The position numbers and the translations under genes are program-made. Below the pieces are notes generated by a model. That model was not told the origin of the DNA. It did no database searches and worked only from the letters and a program-made list of their open reading frames with translations. From Kumtagia ephedrae (GTDB lineage: Bacteria; Pseudomonadota; Alphaproteobacteria; Rhizobiales; Rhizobiaceae), in contig NZ_PXYK01000034.1 of NCBI RefSeq assembly GCF_003012745.1, positions 1 to 58,856 of the forward strand: a stretch of 58,856 nt of DNA, given 5' to 3'. Every line of letters starts with the position of its first letter. Positions within the stretch are counted from its first letter, which is position 1. This document shows positions 43,402-53,724 of this stretch, one piece after another.

Positions 43402-44663
43402 CCGCCGAACAGGTTGGTGAACCGCTTGCCGACGCGGCTCAGCATGCCGGGCTGCTCGGCCACGGGCGCGGCCACCGCGGTGGGCATGGGGTCGGTGGGA
43501 ACGGCGACCGGAGCGGGTTCTGGAACCGGCGCCCGCGCCGCCTGCTCGGCGGCGAGCGCGGCCGCCTTGGCGGCAGCCTTTTCTTCCGCCTGTTTCTTCT
43601 TCTCGGCCTCGGCGGCCTCGATCGCCGCCATCTTGCGGCCGGCCGGCGAATCGACGCGGCCCATGCGCGTGGTGGTGTTGACGACGCCACCGTCTGCGGT
43701 CAGCGACGGCGGCTCCATCGTCACGCGCTCGCCGCGGGCCCGCTTCTTCGTCCATTCGGAAACCAGCCTGGCTTCCTGGATGCCCATGATGGTCGGCTTG
43801 GGCGCCACCGGCTTTGCCCCGACGGCGCTGCTGAAGGCGGCCTCGTAGCTGGTCTGGTAGGACTGGTAGGCCACCTTCAGCGAATCGGGCTGGGTGAAGG
43901 TCGGGCAGGCGCCGGCCGCCGAGAACGTGGCGTTCGGGTCGGTCACCGCGTTGAAGACGTAGCGCTTCTCGCAGATATCGACCTTGGGCGGCACCTTGGT
44001 GATCTCGAAGTGGTCGTAACCTTCCTTGAGGTTCTTCCAGAACGCGTAGTTCGGATCGCCGCGGTAGCGCGCCATGTTGGCGGCGGTCATGCGGAAGGGG
44101 TAGGACTGGATCTGGAACTCGGTCTGGCCGCCGCGGAAGGAATCGCGGGCAAGCGCGTAGATCTCGGTCATCTGCGCGTCGTTCATCGAGAAGCAGCCGG
44201 ACGAGGAGCAGGCGCCATGCACCATCAGGTTCGAGCCGGTGCGGCCGTGCGCCCGGTCATAGGCGTTGGGGTAGCCGATGTTGAAGGCCAGATGATAGCG
44301 CGAGTTCGGGTTCATCTGCGCCGGGCGCACGTGGTAGAAACCTTCGGGCGACTGCCGGTCGCCCTCGATGTATTTCGGCCCGAGCTTGCCGGACATCTTG
44401 CAGATATCGTAGGAGGCAAGCAGGTCGTAGCGGCCGTTCGACTTCTGCTTCCAGATCTCGACCTTGTTCTCTTCCTTGAAGACGCGCGCCACGATCGGCG
44501 CGCTGCGGGCCATGCCCTTGGCCTGCATCACCTTGACGAGCTTCTGCGGGACAGGCGCCTCGGCGTGGCCGCCGGCCACGTTGAGCGTCGACTCTGTACA
44601 GCCGGCCGCGCCCAAGGCGGCAACGAGCAATCCGGCGCGGAGCAATCTGGCAATCATCGGCAT
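43398..44663 (-). CDS. L,D-transpeptidase (YkuD/LdtA type) lipoprotein
   Basis: A 421-residue envelope protein that crosslinks peptidoglycan or attaches proteins to it. The lipobox is AALGAAGC, with acylated Cys22 after an N-terminal helix. The catalytic YkuD domain has His149 (MVHG) and Cys157 in HGACSSSGCFSM. A long Ala/Glu/Lys-rich coiled tail (about 345-400) ends in a hydrophobic-basic LSRVGKRFTNLFGG. The start is put at the ATG at 44663; ATG 44657 or GTG 44687 are possible because no start has a strong ribosome site. Overlaps the TusA gene by four bases. Confidence 0.85.
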   Translation of the reverse strand: MPMIARLLRAGLLVAALGAAGCTESTLNVAGGHAEAPVPQKLVKVMQAKGMARSAPIVARVFKEENKVEIWKQKSNGRYDLLASYDICKMSGKLGPKYIEGDRQSPEGFYHVRPAQMNPNSRYHLAFNIGYPNAYDRAHGRTGSNLMVHGACSSSGCFSMNDAQMTEIYALARDSFRGGQTEFQIQSYPFRMTAANMARYRGDPNYAFWKNLKEGYDHFEITKVPPKVDICEKRYVFNAVTDPNATFSAAGACPTFTQPDSLKVAYQSYQTSYEAAFSSAVGAKPVAPKPTIMGIQEARLVSEWTKKRARGERVTMEPPSLTADGGVVNTTTRMGRVDSPAGRKMAAIEAAEAEKKKQAEEKAAAKAAALAAEQAARAPVPEPAPVAVPTDPMPTAVAAPVAEQPGMLSRVGKRFTNLFGG

Positions 44664-44809
44664 CGGTATCGGCGTCAATCCAATCACATCCCGCCCGGCG
44701 GCATATCGCCGCCAGAGCGTCAGCCGGACCTTAGGTCGGTTAACCTTGAAATTTGATTACTGCAAGTCTTAACCAAGGGCCCGGCAGCCCCTTCATCGCA
44801 GGAAACTGT

Positions 44810-44825
44810 CGCCACATTTGTGGCG
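44810..44825. promoter_or_regulatory. Strong short hairpin between the L,D-transpeptidase and accA genes
   Basis: CGCCAC-ATTT-GTGGCG forms a perfect 6-bp stem with a 4-base loop, nested within weaker flanking complementarity (CTGTCGCC/GGCGACAG) at 44806-44847. It lies 29 bp after the minus-strand accA stop without a U tract. It may end accA transcription or stabilise its mRNA. Confidence 0.3.
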
Positions 44826-44853
44826 AAATCCTGTCGGCGGGCGACAGACGCAA

Positions 44854-45804
<951 letters not shown>

Positions 45805-45891
45805 GCGCTCTCGGACTGACGAGCCTGTCGGGAAGGGCCGGTGACCCCGGGCGGGCGGGCTCAGCGCCGCAAATGCGGCCTCCACATAGCG

Positions 45892-46803
45892 TCAGCTTGG
45901 CGCGTCGGCAAGCGGGTGATGCTCGTTGACCAGGCGCATGAGCCGTTCTTCCAGCACATGGGTGTAGATTTGCGTGGTCGAGATGTCGGCATGGCCGAGC
46001 AGTTGCTGGACGGCGCGCAGGTCCGCGCCGTTCTGCAGCAGATGGCTGGCGAAGGCATGGCGGATGACGTGCGGCGAGATTTTTGCCGAGGCTATGCCGG
46101 CCCGCGCCGCCAGCGCCTTCAGGTCTCGCGCGAACACCTGGCGCGGCAGATAGCCGGTGTCGGAGGCGGCCGGGAAGAGATGCGGGCTTTCGGCGAAGGC
46201 GGGGCTGCCGGCGCGCCGGGCGAGCCAGCCGCGCATGGCGCTGCGCGCCTTCTGCGACAGCGGCACCATGCGCTCCTTGTTGCCCTTGCCGGTGACGATG
46301 AAGAAGCGATCGTCGCGGGTCGCCACGCTGAGCGGCAGGCCGACCAACTCCGACACGCGCAGGCCGGTGGCGTAGAGCACCTCGACCAGCGCATGCATGC
46401 GGGCGGCGCTTGCATCGTCGGGACGCTCGGCCGCCTCCGCCGCGGCGCGGTCGAGCAGGCGCGACGTCTCGGCCTCGCTCATGGTTTTCGGCAGCGGCCG
46501 ATCCCTGCGCGGCGCGTCGAGCGTCCCGGTCGGGTCGTCGGCGCGAAGACCCTCGGCATAGAGGAACTTGAAGAACTGCCGCAGCACCGACAGCTTTCGC
46601 GCCTGCGACGTCGCGGCGAAGCCGCGGGCGGAAATGTCGGCGAGGTAGTCACGGATGCCGGCGGTATCGGCGTGGGCGAGGCCGCCGATCGCCTCGCCGG
46701 CGTCCTCCAAGTCGCGGCGGTAGGAGGACAGCGTGTTGGCGGCGGCGCCGCGCTCGGCGCTCATCATCTCGAGAAAGGCCTCGATGGCGGCGGCGTTCCT
46801 CAT
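45892..46803 (-). CDS. xerD: Site-specific tyrosine recombinase XerD
   Basis: A 303-residue tyrosine recombinase that resolves chromosome dimers at dif with XerC. All catalytic residues are visible: R149 (ATGLRVSEL), K173 (TGKGNKERM), H245 and R248 ([12 protein letters not shown]), H271 (LLGHADIS) and Y280 (TQIYTHV). The N-terminal core-binding domain is complete. The ATG at 46803 overlaps the stop of the small membrane gene upstream by four bases. The order (xerD, accA) and the absence of phage genes support chromosomal XerD rather than an integrase. Confidence 0.93.
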   Translation of the reverse strand: MRNAAAIEAFLEMMSAERGAAANTLSSYRRDLEDAGEAIGGLAHADTAGIRDYLADISARGFAATSQARKLSVLRQFFKFLYAEGLRADDPTGTLDAPRRDRPLPKTMSEAETSRLLDRAAAEAAERPDDASAARMHALVEVLYATGLRVSELVGLPLSVATRDDRFFIVTGKGNKERMVPLSQKARSAMRGWLARRAGSPAFAESPHLFPAASDTGYLPRQVFARDLKALAARAGIASAKISPHVIRHAFASHLLQNGADLRAVQQLLGHADISTTQIYTHVLEERLMRLVNEHHPLADAPS

Positions 46804-46961
46804 TGGGTGGGCTGCACCTTCTGCTCCAGCCGGTCGAGCGCCACCGGCGCGATCATCTCGCCCTGCCGCGGCTCGACGAAAAACACCAGCGCATACATGG
46901 CGGCATAGGCCAGCGCCACCGCGACGCCGATGATCACCAGAAAGCGGGAGAGGGTCGGCAT
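46800..46961 (-). CDS. Small membrane protein upstream of xerD
   Basis: A 53-residue protein with one long hydrophobic helix (about 6-28), [20 protein letters not shown] and onward, then a short basic-acidic tail ([18 protein letters not shown]). Its TGA overlaps the xerD ATG as ATGA, so it is translated together with xerD. This arrangement appears conserved in rhizobia as far as I recall. Function unknown. Divergent from aroK by 117 bp, whose promoter region it shares. Confidence 0.8.
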   Translation of the reverse strand: MPTLSRFLVIIGVAVALAYAAMYALVFFVEPRQGEMIAPVALDRLEQKVQPTQ

Positions 46962-47078
46962 GAGCGAATCGGCCCTTGTTCCTTCCGCCGATGCTTATGC
47001 GGTGGCGATGCGGCCGCTTCAAGGCCGCCCGCGGCGCCGCATGCTTGCCCATAGCCTTGACGCTACGAGGCTTTTGCT

Positions 47079-47717
47079 ATGGATACGCGCCACGACAGGA
47101 CGACGGTGATGGCGGCGGAAGCGGCGACATTTCAGGCGGAGGACATTGTGGCGCGGCTCGGCGGCCGGTCGATCGTCTTCGTCGGCCTGATGGGCGCCGG
47201 CAAGACGGCGATCGGGCGCAAGCTCGCGACGCTGCTCGGCCTGCCCTTCGTCGACAGCGACCACGAGATCGAAGAGGTCTCGCGCATGACCGTCCCGGAA
47301 CTGTTCGAGCGGTACGGCGAGCCGGAGTTCCGGGCGCTGGAGCAGCGCGTCATCCACCGCGTGCTGGAAAGCGGCCCGCAGGTGCTGTCGACCGGCGGCG
47401 GCGCCTTCATGAACGCGCAGACGCGCGCCTGGATCGGCGAGCAGGCGGTGTCGATCTGGCTCAAGGCGGACGTCGACGTGCTGTTCGCGCGCGTCGCCAA
47501 GAAGCAGAACCGGCCGCTGCTCAAGACCGACGATCCGCGCGCCACGCTGGAGCGGCTTATGCACGACCGCTATCCCGTCTATGCGCTGGCGGACCTTACC
47601 GTGCCGACGCGCGACGAGCGCAAGGAGGTGATCGTGGGCGAAGTGATCGACGCGCTCGCCGCCTATCTGACGCACAAGTCGGACGGTAAGGGGCAGGGGG
47701 ACGAGCATGGCCGCTGA
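47079..47717 (+). CDS. aroK: Shikimate kinase
   Basis: Phosphorylates shikimate at the 3-position in aromatic amino acid synthesis. The 212-residue protein has Walker A GLMGAGKT (36-43), the shikimate-binding DSDHEIEE motif and the GGGAF loop. A 25-30 residue N-terminal extension is common in rhizobial AroK. The ATG at 47079 has GAGG nearby; an in-frame ATG at 47109, preceded by AGGA, is an alternative. Its last 11 bp overlap aroB, so the two are cotranscribed. Confidence 0.95.
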   Translation: MDTRHDRTTVMAAEAATFQAEDIVARLGGRSIVFVGLMGAGKTAIGRKLATLLGLPFVDSDHEIEEVSRMTVPELFERYGEPEFRALEQRVIHRVLESGPQVLSTGGGAFMNAQTRAWIGEQAVSIWLKADVDVLFARVAKKQNRPLLKTDDPRATLERLMHDRYPVYALADLTVPTRDERKEVIVGEVIDALAAYLTHKSDGKGQGDEHGR

Positions 47718-48828
47718 ACGAACCGAGACGGTGAAGGTGGCGCTGGGCGAGCGCGGCTACGACATCCTCATCGGCCACGGCCTGCTGGCGCGCGCCGGGG
47801 CAGAGATCGCGGCGCGCCTGCCCGGCGTGCGCGCGGCAATCGTCACCGACGAGAACGTGGCGCCGCGCCATCTGCCGGCGCTGATCGCGAGCCTCGAGGC
47901 AGCCGGCATCGCCGCCACGCCGATCGTGCTGCCGGCCGGCGAGAAGACCAAGAGTTTCGCCTTCCTGCAAGAGGCGGTCGACAAGATATTGGCGGCGCGG
48001 CTGGAGCGCGGCGACGTGGTGATCGCGGCGGGCGGCGGCGTCATCGGCGACCTTGCCGGCTTCGCCGCCGGCATCGTCCGGCGCGGCATGAATTTCGTCC
48101 AGGTGCCGACGTCGCTGCTGGCGCAGGTCGATTCCTCGGTCGGCGGCAAGACCGGCATCAATACCGCCCACGGCAAGAACCTCGTCGGCGTGTTCCAGCA
48201 GCCGCGGCTGGTTCTGGCCGACACCGACGTGCTCGACACGCTGTCGGAGCGCGAATTCCGCGCCGGCTATGCGGAGGTCGCCAAATACGGGCTGATCGAC
48301 CGGCCGGAGTTCTTCGCCTTTCTCGAGCGCAACTGGCGCGAGGTGTTTGCCGGCGGACCGGCCCGCGTCGCCGCGATCGCCGAATCCTGCCGCGCCAAGG
48401 CCGAGGTGGTGGCGCGCGACGAGTTCGAGACCGGCGACCGGGCGCTGCTCAATCTCGGCCACACCTTCGGTCACGCGCTGGAGGCGGCGACGGGCTATGA
48501 CGGCTCCCGCCTGGTGCATGGCGAGGGCGTGGCGATCGGCATGGCGCTGGCGCATCGCTTTTCCGCCCGCATGAACCTCGCCAGCCCGGACGACGCGGCG
48601 CGGGTGGAGGCGCATCTCGTCGCCGTCGGACTGCCTTGGCGCGTCTCCGACATTCCCGGCGAGCTGCCGGACGCCGAGCGGCTGCTCGGCTACATCGCCC
48701 AGGACAAGAAGGTGTCGCGCGGCGCGCTCACCTTCATCCTGACGCGCGGCATCGGCCGATGCTTCATCGCCAGGGACGTGCCGGCCTCGGAGGTGCTGTC
48801 CTTCCTCAGGGAGCATCTCGGCGGATGA
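47707..48828 (+). CDS. aroB: 3-dehydroquinate synthase
   Basis: Converts DAHP to 3-dehydroquinate in the shikimate pathway using NAD and zinc. The 373-residue length is standard. The NAD-binding block [20 protein letters not shown], the substrate site [17 protein letters not shown], and the zinc-binding Glu and His of [21 protein letters not shown] and [10 protein letters not shown] are all intact. The start overlaps aroK by 11 bp. Its TGA overlaps the corC ATG by four bases. Confidence 0.96.
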   Translation: MAAERTETVKVALGERGYDILIGHGLLARAGAEIAARLPGVRAAIVTDENVAPRHLPALIASLEAAGIAATPIVLPAGEKTKSFAFLQEAVDKILAARLERGDVVIAAGGGVIGDLAGFAAGIVRRGMNFVQVPTSLLAQVDSSVGGKTGINTAHGKNLVGVFQQPRLVLADTDVLDTLSEREFRAGYAEVAKYGLIDRPEFFAFLERNWREVFAGGPARVAAIAESCRAKAEVVARDEFETGDRALLNLGHTFGHALEAATGYDGSRLVHGEGVAIGMALAHRFSARMNLASPDDAARVEAHLVAVGLPWRVSDIPGELPDAERLLGYIAQDKKVSRGALTFILTRGIGRCFIARDVPASEVLSFLREHLGG

Positions 48829-49709
48829 TCGAGGGCGTGCTCATCGGGGCGGGCGGCGCGATCGTCGTCGTCCTGCTGACGCTTCTCCTGCGCCGGCCGC
48901 TGCTCGCCGCGTTCGGCCTCAAACTAGTCGGCAAGGACAGCGCGGGACCGCTGCCGGCGGAGACGAACGGCGCCGCCCGCGAATCCGCGCGCGACGCCGC
49001 GCCGGATCAGAAGCCCGACCGCCTTGCCGCCCTGGCGGACCTGCGCGAGCGCGAGGTGTCCGACGTGATGGTGCATCGCACCGCCATGCGCTCGATCAAC
49101 GCCGACAACCCGACCGAGGCGATCGTGCGCGAGATCATCCAGAGCCCGCACACGCGCATGCCGCTGTGGCGCGGCTCGCTCGACAACATCGTCGGCGTGA
49201 TCCACGCCAAGGACCTGCTGCGGGCGCTCAGCGAGGTCGGCAATGACCCCTCGCAGATCGATCTGACGAAGATCGCGACGAAGCCGTGGTTCGTGCCCGA
49301 CACCACCAGCCTGCAGGACCAGCTCAACGCCTTCCTGCGGCGCAAGGCGCATTTCGCCATCGTGGTCGACGAATATGGCGAGGTCGAAGGGCTGGTGACG
49401 CTGGAAGACATCATCGAGGAGATCGTCGGCGACATCGCCGACGAGCACGACATCGACGTGCAGGGCGTCAAGCAGGAAGCCGACGGCTCGGTGGTGGTCG
49501 ACGGCTCGGTGCCGATCCGCGACCTGAACCGGGCGCTCGACTGGAACCTGCCGGACGACGAGGCGGTGACGATCGCCGGGCTGGTCATCCACGAGACGCA
49601 GTCGATCCCCGAGGAGAAGCAGGCCTTCACCTTCCACGGCAAGCGCTTCATCGTCATGAAGCGCGAGAAGAACCGCATCACCCGCCTCCGCATCCGCGGG
49701 GTGGTGTAG
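48825..49709 (+). CDS. CorC/HlyC family hemolysin-like CBS domain protein
   Basis: A 294-residue protein with one N-terminal membrane helix (about 5-25, [20 protein letters not shown]). Two CBS domains (about 75-200) follow, with [13 protein letters not shown] and [20 protein letters not shown], and then the CorC_HlyC FAD-like domain. The usual four-helix DUF21 (CNNM) domain of full-length transporters is absent, as is common for rhizobial TlyC-like proteins. It may bind an adenosine nucleotide and modulate magnesium/cobalt export. It shares an ATGA overlap with aroB, so it is the third gene of the aroK operon. Confidence 0.88.
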   Translation: MIEGVLIGAGGAIVVVLLTLLLRRPLLAAFGLKLVGKDSAGPLPAETNGAARESARDAAPDQKPDRLAALADLREREVSDVMVHRTAMRSINADNPTEAIVREIIQSPHTRMPLWRGSLDNIVGVIHAKDLLRALSEVGNDPSQIDLTKIATKPWFVPDTTSLQDQLNAFLRRKAHFAIVVDEYGEVEGLVTLEDIIEEIVGDIADEHDIDVQGVKQEADGSVVVDGSVPIRDLNRALDWNLPDDEAVTIAGLVIHETQSIPEEKQAFTFHGKRFIVMKREKNRITRLRIRGVV

Positions 49710-49841
49710 ACGCTTTGCCGCACATCGCCGGTGCGACGAATGTTGAACATCGTCTGCCGCTGTAGTAGTCGCCGGCCTGCATAGGACGACCTATGCCGGT
49801 GCGCTTCGTCGGGGACGGCCCCATACCCAAGGGGGCCGACG

Positions 49842-50591
49842 ATGGCGGGACCGATCGAGCAATTCGAAATCAAGCCGCTCTACACGATCGCCGAGCTCGG
49901 CGGGGTCGAGCTCGCCTTCACCAATTCGTCGCTGCACATGGTGCTGACGGTGCTCGCCGCCGGCGCGTTCCTGCTTCTGTCGACGCGCCACCGCCGCCTG
50001 GTGCCGGGGCGATGGCAATCGGCCGCCGAGCTTTTGTACGAGTTCGTCGCAAAAACCCTGCGCGAGAATGCCGGTGAGAAGGGCATGCGCTTCTTCCCGC
50101 TGGTGTTCTCGCTGTTCATGTTCGTGCTGGTGGCGAACCTCATCGGCATGTTCCCTTACGCCTTCACGGTCACCAGCCACATCGTCGTCACCTTCGCGCT
50201 GGCGATGCTGGTGTTCCTGACGGTCACCGCCTACGGCCTGTTGCGGCACGGGCTCGGATTCTTCCGGCTGTTCCTGCCGGCGGGCATCCCCATCGTGCTG
50301 GCGCCGATCATCATTCCCATCGAGGTGGTGTCCTACCTGTCGCGGCCGATCAGCCACTCCGTCCGCCTGTTCGCTGTGATGCTGGCCGGCCACATCACCC
50401 TGAAAGTATTCGCAGGCTTCGTCGTCGCGCTGAGCGGACTGGGCGCGGCCGGCATGGCCGCGGCCGTCCTGCCGCTGCTGATGACCGTCGCGCTGACCGG
50501 GCTGGAATTGCTGATGTCGGTCATCCAGGCCTACATCTTCGCCATGCTGACCTGCATGTACCTGAACGACGCGCTGCATCCCGGCCACTAG
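49842..50591 (+). CDS. Orphan F0F1 ATP synthase subunit a (AtpB-like)
   Basis: A 249-residue subunit a of the proton channel, with five or six helices and a C-terminus ([12 protein letters not shown]) matching alphaproteobacterial AtpB. The essential channel arginine is R175 in [11 protein letters not shown], and the helper His184 (AGHITLKVF) is kept. The Asn normally in RLFANMLAGH is Val179 here. No atpE, atpF or other F0 gene is adjacent. The next gene is a guanidinium exporter. It starts at the ATG at 49842, with GGGGG about 8 bases upstream. It may be the only subunit a, displaced from the atp operon, or a diverged second copy. Confidence 0.88.
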   Translation: MAGPIEQFEIKPLYTIAELGGVELAFTNSSLHMVLTVLAAGAFLLLSTRHRRLVPGRWQSAAELLYEFVAKTLRENAGEKGMRFFPLVFSLFMFVLVANLIGMFPYAFTVTSHIVVTFALAMLVFLTVTAYGLLRHGLGFFRLFLPAGIPIVLAPIIIPIEVVSYLSRPISHSVRLFAVMLAGHITLKVFAGFVVALSGLGAAGMAAAVLPLLMTVALTGLELLMSVIQAYIFAMLTCMYLNDALHPGH

Positions 50592-50654
50592 ACCTCGCCT
50601 CCGTGCATAGCCGATATGCCTTGAAGGGGCGTGGCGGCGATGCCTATATTCCCG

Positions 50655-50705
50655 ACCAGAGGACGACCTCCCCATTTCGGGAAGCATATCCGGGACGACC
50701 CGGCC
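50655..50705 (+). promoter_or_regulatory. Guanidine-II (mini-ykkC) riboswitch
   Basis: Two consecutive hairpins with the diagnostic ACGA loops: GAGG-ACGA-CCTC (50659-50670) and CCGGG-ACGA-CCCGG (50690-50703), linked by 19 bases. About 13 bases later come the AAGGAGG ribosome site (50717-50723) and the sugE ATG. Two ACGR-capped stem-loops before a small multidrug resistance gene is exactly the mini-ykkC pattern. That RNA class binds guanidinium and turns on exporter translation. Confidence 0.92.
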
Positions 50706-50733
50706 CCTTTTTCGCAAGGAGGGCCGAAAAAAA

Positions 50734-51054
50734 ATGGCCTGGATCTATCTCGTCGCCGCCGGAATCCTGGAAATCGTCTGGGCCTACACGATGAAGCAGT
50801 CGCATGGCTTCACGCGCCTGGCGCCGACCGTCGTCACCATCGTCACCATGATCGGCAGCTTCGGCCTGCTGTCGATCGCCATGCGCACCCTGCCGCTCGG
50901 CACGGCCTACACGATCTGGACCGGCATCGGCGCGGTCGGCGCGTTCCTGGTCGGCATCATGGTGCTGGGCGAATCGGCCAATCCCATGCGCATTGCCGCC
51001 GCGGCCCTGATTGTCTCCGGCCTGGTGATGATGAAATTGTCGTCAAGCGCCTGA
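50734..51054 (+). CDS. gdx: Guanidinium exporter Gdx (SugE, SMR family)
   Basis: A 106-residue dual-topology transporter with four helices that exchanges guanidinium for protons. The essential acidic residue is E13 (GILEIVWAY) as in characterised Gdx proteins, and the GTAYTIWTGIGAVGAF SMR signature is present. A guanidine-II riboswitch lies directly upstream, with AAGGAGG 10 bases before the ATG, which settles the substrate as guanidinium rather than quaternary ammonium compounds. Single gene; no guanidine carboxylase is in the window. Confidence 0.94.
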   Translation: MAWIYLVAAGILEIVWAYTMKQSHGFTRLAPTVVTIVTMIGSFGLLSIAMRTLPLGTAYTIWTGIGAVGAFLVGIMVLGESANPMRIAAAALIVSGLVMMKLSSSA

Positions 51055-51129
51055 CGCGGGGCTGGGTGCCTGGCTTGGGCCAAGCTGGTCGGCGGGTGCT
51101 CTCTCTGGCAGGGCAATCGCATATCAGTT

Positions 51130-51269
51130 TACCCCTACCCCTAGCCCCTCCCCACAAGGGGGACGGGGCCGGCTGACTTTTCCGCCAGGTGCCAATCGTC
51201 GACGGTTTCGAGTGATATGGCGGCTGCAAATTCCCCTGCCCTCGTGGGGAGGGGTTAGGGGTGGGGGTA
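51130..51269. repeat. Family A palindromic repeat
   Basis: Arms TACCCCTACCCCTAGCCCCT and GGGGTTAGGGGTGGGGGTA enclose a core with CGACGGTTTCGAGTGATATG, in the same orientation as the copy at 126. It lies between convergent gdx and the caspase gene. Confidence 0.85.
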
Positions 51270-51306
51270 ATTCAGTCCCGCCGCGGCGGCGCGACCCCGG
51301 TGCGCC

Positions 51307-53004
51307 TCACTCGTCCACGATGATGCGGCCGATGGCGCCGCCGACGAGGCCGCCGACGAAGGCGGCGCCTTCCGGCGAGCCGAGGATGCCGCCGCTCTCG
51401 CGCACCGGCTCGCGCTCGACCTCGCGGACGAGTTCGCGCTCGGCCGGCCGCCGTGTCTGCCTGCGCGCGGTCGGCTGCTTGCGCTGCGGCGCCTGCCTGG
51501 CCACCTTCCTGGCCTTCTTCGGTTCCTCGGCCGCCTTGGCGGCGGCGGCCTTGCGAGCCTTCTGCCGCTGCGCTTCCGCCGCGTTCGCCTTCTGCCGCTG
51601 GTTCTCGGCGGCCTGGCGCTTGTCGCTCTCGTATTGCGCGCGCACCTTCGCCATCAGCGGGTCGGTCTGCACGACCAGCAGCATGTGCTGCCGCGGCGTC
51701 AAGTAGGTGGTCTCGGCGATGCCGTTCTGCCGCTGCCAGCCGGCAATGGCACTGCGCGACCTGGGCCCGAGCGCCCCGTCGGCGCCGCCGGTGGCGTGGC
51801 CGAGCGCGCCGAGCCGCAATTGCAGGTCGATGCGGCCTTCCCGGTCGAGCGCAAGCTGCGCTTCCGTCTCGGCCGTACCCGGCGCCTGCTTCACCTCGTC
51901 CGGGATCGCCACCGCCGTCCTGATCTGCGAGGCGGTGGCGGTCGCCTCGCCGGCCGGCGCGGCGAGGGCCGCGACGTGCGTTCCGTCCTGCCTGAGCTGG
52001 TCGATGTTCAGGCTGGCGAGCTTGGCGAAGCTGCCGTTCGGAAACTGCTGCAGGTAAAGTTCGTAATGCGCCACCGTGTTGCGCTTGGAGGCCTCGTCCC
52101 AGAGCTTCTGCTCGATCGTCCAGTCGATATCGGATTTCGCTGCGGGCGGCGCCGCGTCGCTGCCGAGGGTGAGCTGCTGTCCGGGTTGCACCGTCGCCCT
52201 CGGCGCCGCGCCGCCGAGGAAGAGCTCGCGGGCAAGCGAGGCGTTGTGCCACGGCCGCTGCGCGCCCTTGGTGGCGTCGGAGACCTCGGCACGCACGCGC
52301 GTCAGGGCGCTCTGGATTTCCAGGCCGGGCGTCGTCAGGTGCCTGGCAAGCGCCGCGGTATAGGGGCTGTTGATGTCCTTGCCGTCATAGGCGACGGCGC
52401 CGGGATCGGTGGCGTAGGCGATCAGCAGCCCGCCCGAGCCGCTGCTCTCGCCATTGGCCTGCACGGCGGCAAGGCCGGCGCCGAGCGACGACGAGCGGCT
52501 CGCCGGCAGGGCGCGGGCGAGCGTGCGCGCCAGCGGGTTGTCGCGGCAGGCGTCGAGGATGACGACGGCGACGGCGGGGTCCGGCGGCAGCGCCGAGAGA
52601 ATCTTGTCGATGGCCACCGTGCGCGTCTGCAACTGGGCGGCTTTCTCGAGCTGCGCGTCGACCGGGATCAGATAGTTGTGGCCGTCGACCTGCAGCCCGT
52701 GCCCGGCATAATAGACCAGCGCCACCTCGGCCTCGTAGGCCGCCTCGGTGAACTGGTCGAGCAGGGCGTTCATGCCGGCCTTGTCGAGGTCGGAGCCCTC
52801 GACGACGGTAAAGCCGGCGGCGCGCAGCGTCTTGGCCATCAGCGCGGCGTCGGCCTTCGGATTGGGCAGGGTTACCGCATGCCGGTAGGCGCTGTTGCCG
52901 ATGACCAGCGCGACACGCTTGCCGTCCGGCGTCGCCGCCGCAAGCTGGCCGACCGACAGCAGCGCGGTGACCAGCACCGCCAGAAATGCAAGCGTCCTGC
53001 CCAT
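51307..53004 (-). CDS. Exported caspase-like (C14) peptidase with peptidoglycan-binding-like domain
   Basis: A 565-residue protein. The signal peptide spans about 1-24. The caspase/metacaspase-type peptidase domain (about 28-265) has catalytic His102 (YYAGHGLQVDG) and Cys153 (ILDACRDNPLA). A middle region follows (270-395). A segment resembling a peptidoglycan-binding fold lies at about 395-450 (LGALGHATGGADGALGPRSR onward). An Ala/Lys/Arg-rich coiled stretch precedes a C-terminal glycine-zipper helix (GAAFVGGLVGGAIGRIIVDE). The active site looks complete. Export and the PG-like domain point to an envelope role rather than a cytosolic death protease. The ATG at 53004 has AGGTGA just upstream. 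Partner and substrate unknown. Confidence 0.85.
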   Translation of the reverse strand: MGRTLAFLAVLVTALLSVGQLAAATPDGKRVALVIGNSAYRHAVTLPNPKADAALMAKTLRAAGFTVVEGSDLDKAGMNALLDQFTEAAYEAEVALVYYAGHGLQVDGHNYLIPVDAQLEKAAQLQTRTVAIDKILSALPPDPAVAVVILDACRDNPLARTLARALPASRSSSLGAGLAAVQANGESSGSGGLLIAYATDPGAVAYDGKDINSPYTAALARHLTTPGLEIQSALTRVRAEVSDATKGAQRPWHNASLARELFLGGAAPRATVQPGQQLTLGSDAAPPAAKSDIDWTIEQKLWDEASKRNTVAHYELYLQQFPNGSFAKLASLNIDQLRQDGTHVAALAAPAGEATATASQIRTAVAIPDEVKQAPGTAETEAQLALDREGRIDLQLRLGALGHATGGADGALGPRSRSAIAGWQRQNGIAETTYLTPRQHMLLVVQTDPLMAKVRAQYESDKRQAAENQRQKANAAEAQRQKARKAAAAKAAEEPKKARKVARQAPQRKQPTARRQTRRPAERELVREVEREPVRESGGILGSPEGAAFVGGLVGGAIGRIIVDE

Positions 53005-53336
53005 GGCATCACCTCGATAGACGACATTGGCCGGCGATCTCGAGAAAGCCGGCTGCCCCAGGCGAATGCGCAAGCAAGTTTTTGATTGTCGCGGTCTGGA
53101 CGGCAGATGGTCCGCCAGACCTTTATCGTTGCGGCAATTGTAGAGCCGGCGGCCACGGCCCGTCAATCTGGTCTTTGCGGCGGTCGTTGCCGTGGCGCAG
53201 CGGAACGCATCAGCATCGTTGCCGAACAGAGAAGCCGGGAGGACGGACAGGTCTTGAGCCGCAACGCGAATTTGCTCTGGATTCCCGCCGATCATCCTGC
53301 AAAGCTCAAGGGGGCGAATCCGTCTTGAGGCATTGC
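53005..53336. other. Divergent intergenic region (332 bp)
   Basis: Lies between the caspase-like gene (leftward) and a small exported protein gene (rightward) and must hold both promoters. An AT-richer stretch (AAGTTTTTGATTGTCGCGG, near 53078) could be part of one. An open frame of about 80 codons at 53086-53328 has no ribosome site and no family, so it is not called. Confidence 0.4.
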
Positions 53337-53708
53337 ATGAAAAGATCATCGCTATCCGCCGCCATCTTCGCAGGCGTCCTGCTCGGCTGGAATTCGCCCT
53401 CCAGGGCTGAGCCGCTGCAGACGATGGATGCCGTCGGCGCCGCGCTGCAGGCCTGCTGGACGGCGCCGGCGGGCGCCGGGAAGTCCTCGGTCACGCTGAG
53501 CTTCAGCTTCAAGCGCGACGGCAGCCTGATGGGGCCGCCGAAGCCGACGGCGATCGCCGTCGAGGGGGACGACAACGCCCGGAAGGCCTTCGTCGGCGCG
53601 GCGATCGCCGCCGTGGAGAAATGCACGCCGCTGAGCTTCTCGCCGGCGATCGCCGACGGGATCGCGGGCGGCGTCTATACGATGCAGTTCACGTCGCAGG
53701 ACGAATAG
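53337..53708 (+). CDS. Small exported protein, possibly TonB C-terminal-like
   Basis: A 123-residue protein with a signal peptide (MKRSSLSAAIFAGVLLGWNS, cut near PSRAE). The mature region has the alpha-beta pattern of TolA/TonB C-terminal modules (VTLSFSFKRDGSLMGPPKPT, then a helix AAIAAVEKCTPLSF and a final strand). The two cysteines (ACWTAP, EKCTPL) probably pair, as in TolA III domains. The ATG at 53337 has GAGG 7 bases upstream. It is divergent from the caspase-like gene. It may be a free periplasmic module; function unknown. Confidence 0.72.
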   Translation: MKRSSLSAAIFAGVLLGWNSPSRAEPLQTMDAVGAALQACWTAPAGAGKSSVTLSFSFKRDGSLMGPPKPTAIAVEGDDNARKAFVGAAIAAVEKCTPLSFSPAIADGIAGGVYTMQFTSQDE

Positions 53709-53724
53709 CGGAGACGCCGGGACG

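Noticed and set aside
45892-46803. XerD considered as a mobile-element integrase
   Set aside because: Chromosomal context (accA downstream, aroK divergent) and the XerD-type N-terminal domain; no attachment site or accessory cargo.
53086-53328. Plus-strand frame of 80 codons between the caspase-like and exported-protein genes
   Set aside because: No ribosome site, low-complexity Arg-rich product, and it occupies the divergent promoter region.
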